From the NCBI GenBank assembly GCA_017984435.1, contig JAGNZK010000021.1:1-47181 (forward strand): a DNA stretch of 47,181 nucleotides, given 5' to 3'. This document shows positions 11,572-20,415 of the stretch, in pieces. Position numbers and translations under genes: made by a program. Under the pieces are notes generated by a model that saw only the letters and a program-made list of their open reading frames with translations, had not been told where the DNA came from and did no database searches. Position 1 is the stretch's first letter; every line of letters begins with the position of its first letter. The stretch is from Nitrosomonas sp. GTDB lineage: Bacteria > Pseudomonadota > Gammaproteobacteria > Burkholderiales > Nitrosomonadaceae.

Positions 11572-11607
11572 TTAATTTTCTTCGTACATCTATTTAAAAT
11601 AGAATCA

Positions 11608-12963
11608 TCAGAAGGGCAGTAAGAAATCAAGTGAGAACAAGATTTGGTCTTTGTTACCGCCAAATGGTCGATAAGCTGCTGCTCGATAGGCATCAACTCT
11701 GTCGTAACGGATATTTGGGCGAATATTCAGCTTTTTCAATAAATCCCATTTAAGTTTCAACGTCTTGGCTGCCTTCCAGTTTAACCCCACAGTCGCTGAA
11801 TAATAATCTGCCGGTGTGATCGTGACACTGTTAAGATCACCTGCATAACTGACTGCTGAGCCATTAACAATATTGGTAGCAGCAGCTATCCGGAAAGGTG
11901 ATGGATTACGAAAGCCATCTGCATCGCGGTACCATTCACCTCGGACACCCAAAGATAAATTGTCCGTTAAATCATAATACAAATGTGCGATAGCACTAAG
12001 CCATTCGGCGTCTTTTGTTACATTGGTATATTTCGGATTGTTCAGTAAGACCCCACCTGCATGACCATAAACATGGTGCAATACTAAAAGAGTTTTGGGG
12101 GTAATCTTGTGTTGCAGCACAATATTATAAAATCCCCAAGATTCGCTGCTCCGCGTTGAAATTTCACCATAAGTACCGGAGAAGTGAAACGAGGTGGCGC
12201 GATTATCGCTAGTCCAAGTAAAACCAGCAAGTCCACTCCAGTTCCCTAGTTGTTTATCCCATCCGCCATCCCAGCCACCATTAGCGCTGCCGGTAAGCGG
12301 TCCTCCCAAGATTAACCAGTTTTTGTTAACTGTATAGTTTGCCAGCATCCCTGTATGCGTAAAAGGTTCGCCGACATTCAAGGTATAAGCACGGGTATAA
12401 AAAAAATTGTCCGGTGCAGGAACAGTTTCAAAACCTGTCGGGGTATAGAAATGACCTAACTTGATATTGAGTCCGTTACCAAGGGGTACATAGGTTTCCA
12501 GGTATGCTTGTGGAAGAGCAATACCATAGGTCCGTGTGGAAGCACAACATAGATTGAGATCCCAGTTATTTCTTTGCAGCGGCTCTCCCGAGTTCACATC
12601 AAAAGTTGGAACGCCAAAAGCTTGAGTAAATATGGCGTCTGTTCCAAACATAAAATCAAAGCGCCCGCCAAAATCCCATACTCTGCCTTCTGAAACAACC
12701 GGACGCCGCATGTATAAGTTAAATTGATTGAGTTGAAATCGGTTAGCCTGATCAGCAAAGATAACCGGGCCATTAAATCCATTATTCTGGCTGGGATTAA
12801 GAGTTGCTCCGCCATGAATCCAACCACCCAATTCTAATTTGCTATCGCTAAATAATTTTCTAAGATTATTAGCATACAGATTATCTGAATGTACTGTAAA
12901 AATTAATACACTGCTTGCTAAAACAAATAACAAACAGCCTGGTAGTTTCAAGATGCATTGCAT
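11608..12963 (-). CDS. Outer-membrane beta-barrel porin (BBP2-like), copy 1
   Basis: A 451-aa outer-membrane protein: N-terminal signal peptide (cleavage probably after LYA near residue 31), many alternating beta-strand segments with aromatic girdles, and a terminal Phe (DFLLPF) as needed for BAM recognition. It resembles the putative beta-barrel porin-2 group (GGWIHGGATLNPS, RFDFMFGTDAIFTQAFG, GHFYTPTGFETVPAPDNFF). A CC pair (NLCCAST) could form a disulphide in an extracellular loop. It is a close paralogue of the porin at 13888-15234 over its whole length. Substrate is unknown. It is convergent with the small exported protein gene and ends 36 bp from their shared terminator. Confidence 0.88.
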   Translation of the reverse strand: MQCILKLPGCLLFVLASSVLIFTVHSDNLYANNLRKLFSDSKLELGGWIHGGATLNPSQNNGFNGPVIFADQANRFQLNQFNLYMRRPVVSEGRVWDFGGRFDFMFGTDAIFTQAFGVPTFDVNSGEPLQRNNWDLNLCCASTRTYGIALPQAYLETYVPLGNGLNIKLGHFYTPTGFETVPAPDNFFYTRAYTLNVGEPFTHTGMLANYTVNKNWLILGGPLTGSANGGWDGGWDKQLGNWSGLAGFTWTSDNRATSFHFSGTYGEISTRSSESWGFYNIVLQHKITPKTLLVLHHVYGHAGGVLLNNPKYTNVTKDAEWLSAIAHLYYDLTDNLSLGVRGEWYRDADGFRNPSPFRIAAATNIVNGSAVSYAGDLNSVTITPADYYSATVGLNWKAAKTLKLKWDLLKKLNIRPNIRYDRVDAYRAAAYRPFGGNKDQILFSLDFLLPF

Positions 12964-13286
12964 TTTTGGAGTTATTCCGCAAGAAGAAAGCGAGTGCTAT
13001 ATCAGTATTGGATTTGTTGGGTACTTCATATCCGACAGAAGAGATATATGCGGACAGAATTATAGACGCTTTAACGAAATATTCCCATTATCGTGCGCCA
13101 GTTTACTGTAAGAGTTTATGGCAATTATTAATCTGTGTAGTATATTCATTTTGAGTTGTCTAGATAACTCAGACGCCATCATTTTTTATGTATTTTTGGT
13201 ACTTTTGGGTTCTTTCCTTTCGGTTTTACAAGTAACTGAACACTGAGAAAATAGCTTTTAATTTAATATTAGATGCGTAATGGTTA
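12964..13286. other. Intergenic region between the two duplicated modules
   Basis: This gap must hold the promoter of the leftward porin copy 1. A plus-strand open frame (12915-13154, C-terminal part ASAISVLDLLGTSYPTEE onward) has a protein-like composition and might be the relic of another gene, but it starts inside the porin N-terminus and has no convincing ribosome binding site. No sequence comparable to this gap is seen upstream of porin copy 2. Confidence 0.35.
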
Positions 13287-13319
13287 ATGGTTTCCATTAA
13301 TGAAAAACAATGGTTTTCC
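13287..13319 (+). promoter_or_regulatory. Direct repeat ATGGTTTCC / ATGGTTTTCC in leader, copy 2
   Basis: The second copy of the 23-bp-spaced repeat, at 13287 and 13310, in a leader that closely follows the one at 11040-11136 (shared ATATACACAT, GTGTTGAT, AATTAAGATGATGCCAT). The retained spacing after duplication supports a binding site and not chance. Confidence 0.45.
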
Positions 13320-13386
13320 TAATATACACATTGTGTTGATCGAATTAAGATGATGCCATTCGTTTTATGTCTGGAGGGTATTTATC

Positions 13387-13809
13387 ATGAAAGCACTCAA
13401 ATTCTCAATACTGTTGCTTGCGCTTACTATGTTGGCCTCGTGCGCACAAATGGGTTCGTCTGTAATCGCACCGGCAGGAATTGCTAGTAATGATCACGAG
13501 GCTTTAGTAAGTTATTACGAGAACTCAGCTAAGGAAGCAAAAATAAGGTTGCAAGAAAATAAAAAAATGCTTGAAGCATACGAAGCGCGTTCTTATTACT
13601 ATGGTAGACAAGGTCTGGATCTATCATCACACACTTCGGCTAATATTCGCGCCCACGAAAAAACTTTAAGGGAGAGCCTGATATATGCAGACCTTCATCG
13701 ACGGATAGCACTGGAGCAACAAAATAATCAGATAAATAAAGCTGAGGTCGATCCAGATAGCGATTTTACGACTGAAGAATCAGAGTATTCCGGCAACAGA
13801 AAACTTTGA
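13387..13809 (+). CDS. Small lipoprotein, duplicated module copy 2
   Basis: A 140-aa paralogue of the 11137 gene. The mature parts align throughout (NDHEALV, RLQEN, YYYGRQG, SANIR, EKTL, DLHRR), but this copy carries a lipobox LASC with the acylated Cys at residue 19, and about 15 extra residues before the shared domain. It is therefore predicted to be membrane-anchored, whereas its paralogue is soluble. GGAGGG lies 9 nt before the ATG. Function unknown. It faces porin copy 2 in the same convergent arrangement as the first module. Confidence 0.86.
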   Translation: MKALKFSILLLALTMLASCAQMGSSVIAPAGIASNDHEALVSYYENSAKEAKIRLQENKKMLEAYEARSYYYGRQGLDLSSHTSANIRAHEKTLRESLIYADLHRRIALEQQNNQINKAEVDPDSDFTTEESEYSGNRKL

Positions 13810-13862
13810 GAAACTGAGCAACCACCGACTGAAAAAGGTGATTACAGTTTCTTAGAACGATG

Positions 13863-13881
13863 CATTTCATTTTCTGAAATG
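13863..13881. terminator. Weak hairpin between convergent genes
   Basis: A 7-bp stem (CATTTCA / TGAAATG) with a 5-nt loop, between the lipoprotein stop and the porin stop. An outer pairing GAAACTG / CAGTTTC (13810-13816 with 13845-13851) also exists. It occupies the place of the strong terminator of module 1 but is much weaker and lacks a good T-run. Confidence 0.35.
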
Positions 13882-13887
13882 GAATGA

Positions 13888-15234
13888 TTAGAAGGGCAAC
13901 ACGAAATCAAGGGAAAACAGAATCTGGTCTTTGTTGCCGGCAAATGGCCGATAAGCAGGTGCCTGATAGGCATCAACTCTGTCGTAACGAATGTTTGGAC
14001 GGATACTAAGCTTCTTAATTGCATCCCATTTAAGCTTCAATGTCTTGGCTGCTTTCCAGTTCATGCCGATAGTGGCAGAATAATAATCTGCTGGCATAAT
14101 GGTTACATTGCTGAGGTTGCCTGCGTAACTGACCGGTACACCATTCACAAGATTGGTGGCTGCTGCAATTCGGAAAGGAGACGGGTTACGAAAACCGTCT
14201 CTATCACGAAACCACTCTCCTCGAGCGCCAACTGACAGATTTTCTGTTAAATCATAGTATAGATGCATCACTAAGCCCGTCCATTTAGCATCTTTTACTA
14301 CATTCGTATACTTCAGATTGTTCAATAAAACACCATCAGCGAAACCATGTACATGGTGCAATACCAACAAGGTTTTGGGGTTGATTCTGTGTTGAAACAC
14401 AATATTATACATTCCCCATGCTTCGTTGCTTCGCGCTGAAGCTTCACTGTAAGTGCCGGTAACATTGAGTGAAGTTGCACGGTCATCGCTAGTCCAAGTG
14501 ATGCCGCTCACGCTACCCCAATTACCTAATTGTCTATTCCAGCCGCCATCCCAACCGCCGGTAGCGCTACCAGTAACGGCACTGGCAGAAACTGTCCAAT
14601 TATTATTAATGTCGTAGTTTGCCTGTAAGCCGGTGTGTGTAAAAGGTTCACCGGCATTAAAAGAATATGCGCGCGTATAAAAAAAGTTATCAGGTGCCGG
14701 GACTGTTTCAAAACCGGTTGGAGAATAAAAATGTCCTAATTTGAGATTGAGACCATTTTTACCAATCGGCACATGCGCTTCCAGATAAGCTTGCGGAAGG
14801 GCAATACCATAGGTGCGCGAAGAAGAACAGCATATATTGAGATCCCAGTTATTTCTATTTAGTGCTTCGCCAGAATTGGCATCAAAAGTTGGAACCCCGA
14901 ATGCTTGGGTGTAAATAGCATCTGTTCCAAATAAAAAATCGAAGCGTCCACCAAAATCCCATTTTTTTGTTTCGGATACAACCGTGCGTTGTAAAAACAA
15001 ATTAAATTGATTTAACTGGAAGCGGTTCGCTTGATCAGCAAACGCAACCGGACCGTTAAATCCGTTAGCTTGGCTGGGGTTAAAGGTTGCACCGCCATGA
15101 ACCCAGCCCCCGAATTCAATCCTGTTATCTTTAACAAATTTTTTTAGCGTGCTTGCATGCAGAGTAACCGAGTGGGCAACAAGAAAAAGTGTGCTGCCGA
15201 CTATGGCAGATAATAACCATTTTGAATATTTCAT
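13888..15234 (-). CDS. Outer-membrane beta-barrel porin (BBP2-like), copy 2
   Basis: A 448-aa porin with a signal peptide (cleavage probably after LHA near residue 27) and a C-terminal Phe (DFVLPF). It matches copy 1 nearly residue for residue in strands such as FGGWVHGGATFNPSQANGF, GGRFDFLFGTDAIYTQAFG and NKDQILFSLDF; most differences lie in probable loops (for example NLKYTNVVKDAKWTGLVMH). The CC pair (NICCSSS) is kept. The pattern indicates a tandem duplication followed by divergence under constraint. The transported solute is unknown. The region upstream, 15235-15976, differs from that upstream of copy 1, so the two may be regulated differently. Confidence 0.88.
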   Translation of the reverse strand: MKYSKWLLSAIVGSTLFLVAHSVTLHASTLKKFVKDNRIEFGGWVHGGATFNPSQANGFNGPVAFADQANRFQLNQFNLFLQRTVVSETKKWDFGGRFDFLFGTDAIYTQAFGVPTFDANSGEALNRNNWDLNICCSSSRTYGIALPQAYLEAHVPIGKNGLNLKLGHFYSPTGFETVPAPDNFFYTRAYSFNAGEPFTHTGLQANYDINNNWTVSASAVTGSATGGWDGGWNRQLGNWGSVSGITWTSDDRATSLNVTGTYSEASARSNEAWGMYNIVFQHRINPKTLLVLHHVHGFADGVLLNNLKYTNVVKDAKWTGLVMHLYYDLTENLSVGARGEWFRDRDGFRNPSPFRIAAATNLVNGVPVSYAGNLSNVTIMPADYYSATIGMNWKAAKTLKLKWDAIKKLSIRPNIRYDRVDAYQAPAYRPFAGNKDQILFSLDFVLPF

Positions 15235-15976
15235 GTTTGAGTCACAAGTAAGGATTCATTCGTAAATAAGCGACATCTACCAAAAGTCATTGGACTGATT
15301 ATGATTATTAGACTAAGACTTCAGGACTTTTGTAAGCTCTGCTAATTCGTGAGGTTAGTTCGGTTTTTGTTGAAGAGGAAGAACATATTTACTTTCTATA
15401 ACTATCTGATATGCAAAGTTTTTATATAGTATCATAAGAATCATTGGATTGGAGTATAAACATCCAGTATTCGGAAATGCTAAATAGATTTGTCTACTTC
15501 AAGATTGTATTCAATGTAAACCATTTCTTTCATTCAATGTAAGAAATATTTTTATTTTGCTATTTTATTTTGGATACCGCATCAAATGATAAGCAAAATC
15601 AGTTACTGCTTATAGTTTGCCTGATTTTATTTTCAATGTATCTAAAATAAGAATGCGAGTGCCGCAAATTTCTTATGCAATAGGACGCGTTATTTTACAA
15701 TAAAAAAATGAATTCGAACGTAAGGCAATCTATAAAGCTCTTCTTATGTTTTAGTTGCGAGCTTAGCTTATTCAGTTTTTCAACAAGAAGAAGGGTTCCT
15801 TTTCTATATTTCTCCTTTAACTTTCCATAAAACATCATTATATTCCCATGTTTTTATAGATTCTGTAAGGTTAGGGGGTCTTGCAGATCATATCTAAAAC
15901 TCGATTGCTTGTACTCTAGTTTTTAGGCTTAGAAAAATGGCACAAGGATCTATTCATTAAATGGGGATTTGAGTTC
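15235..15976. other. Long AT-rich non-coding stretch upstream of lptC
   Basis: About 740 bp without a convincing gene on either strand. It is AT-rich with frequent stops. It must include the porin copy 2 promoter near its left end. In many beta-proteobacteria kdsD and kdsC stand immediately before lptC; no trace of either is recognisable here, so the LPS cluster seems to have been separated from them by the porin module. Confidence 0.5.
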
Positions 15977-15985
15977 TGGTATAAT
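15977..15985 (+). promoter_or_regulatory. Extended -10 promoter for lptCAB
   Basis: TGGTATAAT is a consensus extended -10 element (TGn-TATAAT), about 82 bp before the lptC start. No good -35 is seen at 17 bp spacing, which extended -10 promoters tolerate. It is the best candidate promoter for the lptC-lptA-lptB run. Confidence 0.5.
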
Positions 15986-16066
15986 TCATTGAGGTGAATA
16001 TTTAAATCAATGCGATCAGATTGGTATTAAATATTCTGGAATAATAAAAATAGGTCGTATTTTTAA

Positions 16067-16633
16067 ATGATCAGTCGTCTGCATATCAGCTTTCCTTTGA
16101 TTCTTTTCATTCTTCTGATTTTATTGACATTCTGGTTAGATCAAGTAACTCGTCCGCCTGAGCGAAGTAAAGATGATGATTTGTACCGCACCCCGGATTA
16201 TATTGTTGAAAATCTATCCGGTATTCGAATGGATTATGAGCGGACAATTCAGCGAAAATTTGCTGCTGAGAAATTATTTCATTATCTTAATGAAGAAGTT
16301 ACTCAGATGGAGCAAATCAGCTTTATAAGCATTGGGGCGGAAAAACCACCTCTTCGTTTGCAAGCAGATCGTGCAGAAATAAGAAACAAAGGTAAGAATA
16401 TTTATCTGACTGAAAATGTAACTGTATTCAGAGGTGCTGAGGATGACAGAGGCAAGATCACTTTGACGACGCATTCTCTACATCTTATGCCAGATGAGAA
16501 CTTAGTAAAGACAGATCAAGCGGTAGCTATTTCAAAATTGAATACCATGATCAATGCCATCGGTATGGAATTAAATAATCATACTGGCGTAATACAGCTC
16601 TGGACACGAGTGAAAGTAATTAACGATAAATAA
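16067..16633 (+). CDS. lptC: LPS export protein LptC
   Basis: LptC is the bitopic inner-membrane subunit that receives LPS from LptB2FG and passes it to LptA. The 188-aa product has one N-terminal membrane segment (about residues 8-24, LILFILLILLTFWL) and a periplasmic beta-jellyroll region (FISIGAEKPPLRLQADRAEI, KGKNIYLTENVTVFRG). Length and order before lptA and lptB fit LptC. It is separated from lptA by 12 bp. Confidence 0.9.
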   Translation: MISRLHISFPLILFILLILLTFWLDQVTRPPERSKDDDLYRTPDYIVENLSGIRMDYERTIQRKFAAEKLFHYLNEEVTQMEQISFISIGAEKPPLRLQADRAEIRNKGKNIYLTENVTVFRGAEDDRGKITLTTHSLHLMPDENLVKTDQAVAISKLNTMINAIGMELNNHTGVIQLWTRVKVINDK

Positions 16634-16645
16634 TCAAAGAAAATA

Positions 16646-17176
16646 ATGAGATTAATTCTAATTGTAGGTTTATCTGGTTTATTTCTTGTTCAGCCTGTGC
16701 TGGCTGAACGGGCTGATCGGAATAAACCTGTTTACCTGGAAGCTGATCGCGCTACCGTTGAGGATGTGAATCGTAAAGAAGCGAGCCGAGTCAGTATATT
16801 TACCGGGAATGTGGTGCTAACTCAGGGAACAATGCGGATTAGTGCAGATAAAGTGGTTATGAAAGAAGATCTTAACGGATTCCGTTATGCAACAGCAACC
16901 GGAAATCTGGTTAGTTTTCGTCAGAAACGCGATGGTTTGGATGAATATGTTGAAGGATGGAGTGAGCGGGCCGAGTACGATAGTAAAACGGATAAAATTG
17001 AGCTATTTCGGCAAGCGCGATTAAAACGTGGTTCTGATGAAGTGCAGGGCGATTATATTTCCTATGATATGACCAGTGAATTCTTTAAAGTGATTGGTAG
17101 TACGGAGCGTGGGATCGAAACAGGTCCTAATAAACGGGTGCGGATAACGATTCAACCTAAAAATAAATCTGAATAA
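16646..17176 (+). CDS. lptA: LPS transport periplasmic protein LptA
   Basis: LptA forms the periplasmic bridge carrying LPS from LptC to LptD. The 176-aa protein has a signal peptide (cleavage probably after VLA near residue 20) followed by the OstA-like beta-jellyroll: YLEADRATVED, SIFTGNVVLTQGTMRISADKV, ATATGNLVSFRQK and a second half with SERAEYDSKTDKIELF. It lies 12 bp after lptC, in the expected order. A 121-bp gap separates it from lptB, unusually long within this cluster. Confidence 0.93.
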   Translation: MRLILIVGLSGLFLVQPVLAERADRNKPVYLEADRATVEDVNRKEASRVSIFTGNVVLTQGTMRISADKVVMKEDLNGFRYATATGNLVSFRQKRDGLDEYVEGWSERAEYDSKTDKIELFRQARLKRGSDEVQGDYISYDMTSEFFKVIGSTERGIETGPNKRVRITIQPKNKSE

Positions 17177-17297
17177 TTAAAAAATTCTGAGTACCTATAA
17201 AAATTCAAACTTTAAATGAAGCGAGTGCGAAGCGCTACCATGAAATTTGGATTTCTACCGATGTATACTAGATCAGAGACAAATGTAATTTCAGCAA

Positions 17298-18020
17298 ATG
17301 AGCGAGTTAAAAGCTAATAATTTAAAAAAACGCTATAAATCACGCACTGTGGTACAGGATGTTTCTTTCTCACTGAGCAGTGGTGAAGTGGTTGGTTTGC
17401 TGGGCCCTAACGGTGCCGGAAAAACGACCTGTTTCTATATGATCGTTGGTTTGGTGCCTCTGGATGGAGGAGGAATATATCTGGATGATCGCGACTTAAG
17501 CCGGTTACCGATTCATCAGAGAGCGGAGCTCGGATTGAGTTACTTACCTCAAGAAGCATCGATTTTCCGGCGTTTGACTGTCGAGGAAAATATTCTTGCT
17601 GTCTTAGAGTTGCAAAATTTGGATGAGGATACAAAACAGCGGTATTTAGATGGCTTATTACACGATTTGCATATCAGTCATTTACGTAATAATTCAGCCA
17701 TCAGTTTGTCTGGGGGTGAACGTCGCCGCGTTGAGATAGCTCGTGCATTAGCGTCGCAGCCGCGTTTTATCCTGTTGGATGAACCTTTTGCCGGTGTTGA
17801 TCCAATTGCCGTGGTGGATATACAGAAAGTTATCTCTTTTCTTAGAGAACGAAAAATTGGTGTACTGATTACCGATCACAATGTCCGGGAAACATTAGGA
17901 ATTTGTGATCGCGCTTATATCATTAGTGAAGGTCATGTGCTAGCTAAAGGTAAACCTGAGGAGATCATTCATAATGAACAAGTTAAGGAAGTTTATTTGG
18001 GAGAGCACTTCCGACTGTGA
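17298..18020 (+). CDS. lptB: LPS export ABC transporter ATPase LptB
   Basis: The cytoplasmic ATPase that powers LPS extraction by LptB2FG. At 240 aa it is full length. Walker A GPNGAGKT is at residues 36-43, the ABC signature LSGGE at 137-141 and Walker B ILLDE at 158-162. The FAGVDP segment after Walker B and the C-terminal VYLGEHFRL are typical of LptB. It follows lptA and precedes rpoN, the order seen widely in proteobacteria. Confidence 0.96.
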   Translation: MSELKANNLKKRYKSRTVVQDVSFSLSSGEVVGLLGPNGAGKTTCFYMIVGLVPLDGGGIYLDDRDLSRLPIHQRAELGLSYLPQEASIFRRLTVEENILAVLELQNLDEDTKQRYLDGLLHDLHISHLRNNSAISLSGGERRRVEIARALASQPRFILLDEPFAGVDPIAVVDIQKVISFLRERKIGVLITDHNVRETLGICDRAYIISEGHVLAKGKPEEIIHNEQVKEVYLGEHFRL

Positions 18021-18063
18021 CGTAATGAATTAAGTTATTTTGCAATGGTTGCTTTACAAAATC

Positions 18064-19509
18064 ATGAAACCGACACTTCAATTAAAGCTGTCACAACAGC
18101 TTAAACTTACGCCTCAACTGCAACAATCTATTCGATTGCTGCAGTTATCAACGATTGAGCTCAATCAAGAGATTGAGCGCATTGTGCAGGAGAATCCACT
18201 GCTGGAATTGCGCGAGGATTGGAATATACCTGTAGCAGAATATCCATTCGCACATGCAGAGTCCGATGCGACAAATTTAGAGAGTACGCCATCAGAAACG
18301 GTAGCATCTGGAACAGTATCAGAAGAAAGCCATTCGCATGATTCTGAATGGTTTCAAGAAAATATTTTTTCTTATAATACCTATGAAGACGATGATTATG
18401 AAGCCCCGCAAATCCCTGCCAAGCCATTAAGCCTGCGTGAATATCTGAATCTGCAGATTGCCTGCCTGCATCAAGTTTCTGAGTATGAGAGAAGGATTAT
18501 CGGCTTATTGGTTGATAGCCTGGATGATGATGGTTATCTGCCTCAATCGCTGGATGAGTTAATGGAGATGTTGCCTGCAGAGCTGGGCGTCCATCTGCAT
18601 GACCTGCAGCATGCACTTGTCTATTTGCAACACTTTGATCCACCAGGTGTGGGCGCACGTAGCCTTCAGGAATGTCTAGTGCTGCAACTGCAAGCACTGC
18701 CCGATAATGTCGCACATCGTGATCAAGCGCTAAGCGTAGTACAAGAGCATTTGAACATTTTGGCATCGCATGATTTTGGTCAAATCAAGAAATTATTGGC
18801 ATGCGATGATCAGAGCCTGCGCGCTATCCAGAAATTGATTATCCATCTGAATCCTAAACCCGGTGCTGAATTCAGTTCTCAAAGCGACCGCTATGTTGTG
18901 CCTGATATCACCGTGACAAGAAATAATGGGATCTGGGTTGCAAATCTTAATATGGACGCACTTCCGAGGCTGAGTATTAATCATCTGTATGCTAACATAT
19001 TGAAACAAGCACATCATAATGCAACAGGTGGATTAGCAAGCCAATTGAATGAGGCCAAGTGGTTGATTAAAAATGTTCAGCAGCGCTCAAGCACCATTCT
19101 AAGCGTAGCAAGTGCCATCGTGGCGCGGCAGCAGCAATTTTTTGAACACGGAGAAGTTGCTATGCGTCCGCTGGTATTGCGGGAGATTGCAGAAACTTTG
19201 AATTTACATGAATCTACAGTATCCCGTGTAACGACACAAAAATTTATGCATACACCTCGCGGGATTTTTGAATTGAAGTATTTTTTTGGCAGCCATGTGT
19301 CCACAGATTCAGGGGGAGCTTGCTCGTCCACAGCGATCCGTGCATTAATCAAACAATTGGTGCAAGAAGAAAACGCAAAGAAACCACTTAGCGATAACAA
19401 AATCGCAAACATTCTTGAACAGCAAGGTATTGTTGTTGCTCGTCGAACCATTGCGAAGTATCGGGAATCGTTACAGATTCCTGCAGCAAATCTTCGCAAA
19501 TCATTTTAA
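18064..19509 (+). CDS. rpoN: RNA polymerase sigma-54 factor RpoN
   Basis: Sigma-54 directs RNA polymerase to -24/-12 promoters, used with AAA+ activators, often for nitrogen and envelope functions. The 481-aa product has the Gln- and Leu-rich region I (LQLKLSQQLKLTPQLQQSIRLLQL), an acidic spacer (region II, about 50-130), the core-binding domain, the HTH region (LREIAETLNLHESTVSRVT) and the RpoN box ARRTIAKYRE at about 459-468. The frame opens at a TTG at 18040, but ATG 18064 gives the canonical MKPTLQLKL N-terminus. It follows lptB by 43 bp. Confidence 0.97.
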   Translation: MKPTLQLKLSQQLKLTPQLQQSIRLLQLSTIELNQEIERIVQENPLLELREDWNIPVAEYPFAHAESDATNLESTPSETVASGTVSEESHSHDSEWFQENIFSYNTYEDDDYEAPQIPAKPLSLREYLNLQIACLHQVSEYERRIIGLLVDSLDDDGYLPQSLDELMEMLPAELGVHLHDLQHALVYLQHFDPPGVGARSLQECLVLQLQALPDNVAHRDQALSVVQEHLNILASHDFGQIKKLLACDDQSLRAIQKLIIHLNPKPGAEFSSQSDRYVVPDITVTRNNGIWVANLNMDALPRLSINHLYANILKQAHHNATGGLASQLNEAKWLIKNVQQRSSTILSVASAIVARQQQFFEHGEVAMRPLVLREIAETLNLHESTVSRVTTQKFMHTPRGIFELKYFFGSHVSTDSGGACSSTAIRALIKQLVQEENAKKPLSDNKIANILEQQGIVVARRTIAKYRESLQIPAANLRKSF

Positions 19510-19527
19510 TTAGAATAAAGGAAGGAT

Positions 19528-19854
19528 ATGAATCTTAAACTTACCGGCAACCATGTGGAAATTACCGATGCTATGCGTGAATATGTCATTTCAAAGATTG
19601 GTAAAATCACGCGTCATTTTGATCATGTCATTGATGTCAGTGTCATTCTATCGGTAGAGAAACTTAAGCAAAAGGCGGAGGCGAATGTTCATGTGCGCGG
19701 CAAAGACATTTTTGTCGAGACCGACAGTGAAGATATGTATGCATCCATCGATAGCCTGGTCGACAAATTGGACCGGCAAATACTCAAACACAAAGAAAAA
19801 AACCTTGAACGTCGCAACCATGGTGCATTGAAAGACCAGGATTTTGAGCAATAA
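19528..19854 (+). CDS. hpf: Ribosome hibernation promoting factor (HPF/YfiA family)
   Basis: Binds the 30S decoding centre in slow growth and inactivates ribosomes. The 108-aa product is of the short HPF type (N-terminal beta-alpha-beta-beta-beta-alpha domain, no long C-terminal dimerisation domain): MNLKLTGNHVEITDAMREYV, HFDHVIDVSVILSVEK and SIDSLVDKLDRQILKHKEK. A strong Shine-Dalgarno (AAGGAAGG) precedes the ATG. It sits directly after rpoN, 18 bp apart, its usual position. Confidence 0.95.
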   Translation: MNLKLTGNHVEITDAMREYVISKIGKITRHFDHVIDVSVILSVEKLKQKAEANVHVRGKDIFVETDSEDMYASIDSLVDKLDRQILKHKEKNLERRNHGALKDQDFEQ

Positions 19855-19947
19855 GGAATCATTACGCAGACCTCTATTTCCAAGCGATAATCTCATGATA
19901 TTTCTTGGGATTCCGTGTTAGCATTTGACTGAACTCATCTTTTTTCC

Positions 19948-20415
19948 ATGAATTTAATTTCACAATTATTACCACTGTCCAATGTTATTGTTGATTTAGA
20001 TGTTGCTAGTAAGAAACGTGTTTTTGAGCAAGCCGGATTATTATTTGAAAATACCAGTCAGATCGGACGCAGTCAGGTTTTTGATAGCTTGTTTGCACGT
20101 GAGAAACTGGGTTCGACAGGTTTGGGGCAGGGTGTTGCAATTCCGCATGGCCGCATCAAAGGACTACGCGAAGCGGTTGCGGCTTTGGTAACTATGAAGG
20201 AGGCTATTCCATTTGATGCACCGGATGGTCAGCCAGTCAATATTGCTTGTATCTTGTTAGTGCCGGAGAAAGCTACCGATAAGCATCTGCAGATTTTAAG
20301 TGAACTGGCGCAAATGTTTAGTGATAAACAGTTTCGTGAGAATATCCTGCAAAGTAAGGATGCCGCTGAGATTCATAAACTCATTGCTGACTGGGAACCG
20401 AATGTCACAAATTAG
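19948..20415 (+). CDS. ptsN: PTS-Ntr IIA component
   Basis: EIIA-Ntr, the last phosphocarrier of the nitrogen-related PTS, which regulates potassium transport and other targets through its phosphorylation state. The 155-aa protein has the phosphorylated His in GVAIPHGRIKG at residue 67 and the typical C-terminal EHLQILSELAQMFSD-like stretch (KHLQILSELAQMFSDKQFR). Its end overlaps the start of hprK by 14 nt, suggesting translational coupling. Confidence 0.95.
   Translation: MNLISQLLPLSNVIVDLDVASKKRVFEQAGLLFENTSQIGRSQVFDSLFAREKLGSTGLGQGVAIPHGRIKGLREAVAALVTMKEAIPFDAPDGQPVNIACILLVPEKATDKHLQILSELAQMFSDKQFRENILQSKDAAEIHKLIADWEPNVTN

Noticed and set aside
12915-13154. Plus-strand ORF between the two porin modules
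   Set aside because: Starts within the porin coding region with no ribosome binding site; protein-like ending noted but not enough to call a gene.
17257-17277. Possible internal promoter before lptB (TATACT)
   Set aside because: A -10-like TATACT is present in the 121-bp gap, but there is no acceptable -35 at 16-18 bp and no TGn extension.
19077-19499. 140-codon antisense ORF over rpoN
   Set aside because: Opposite strand of the conserved RpoN C-terminal domain; no signals of its own.
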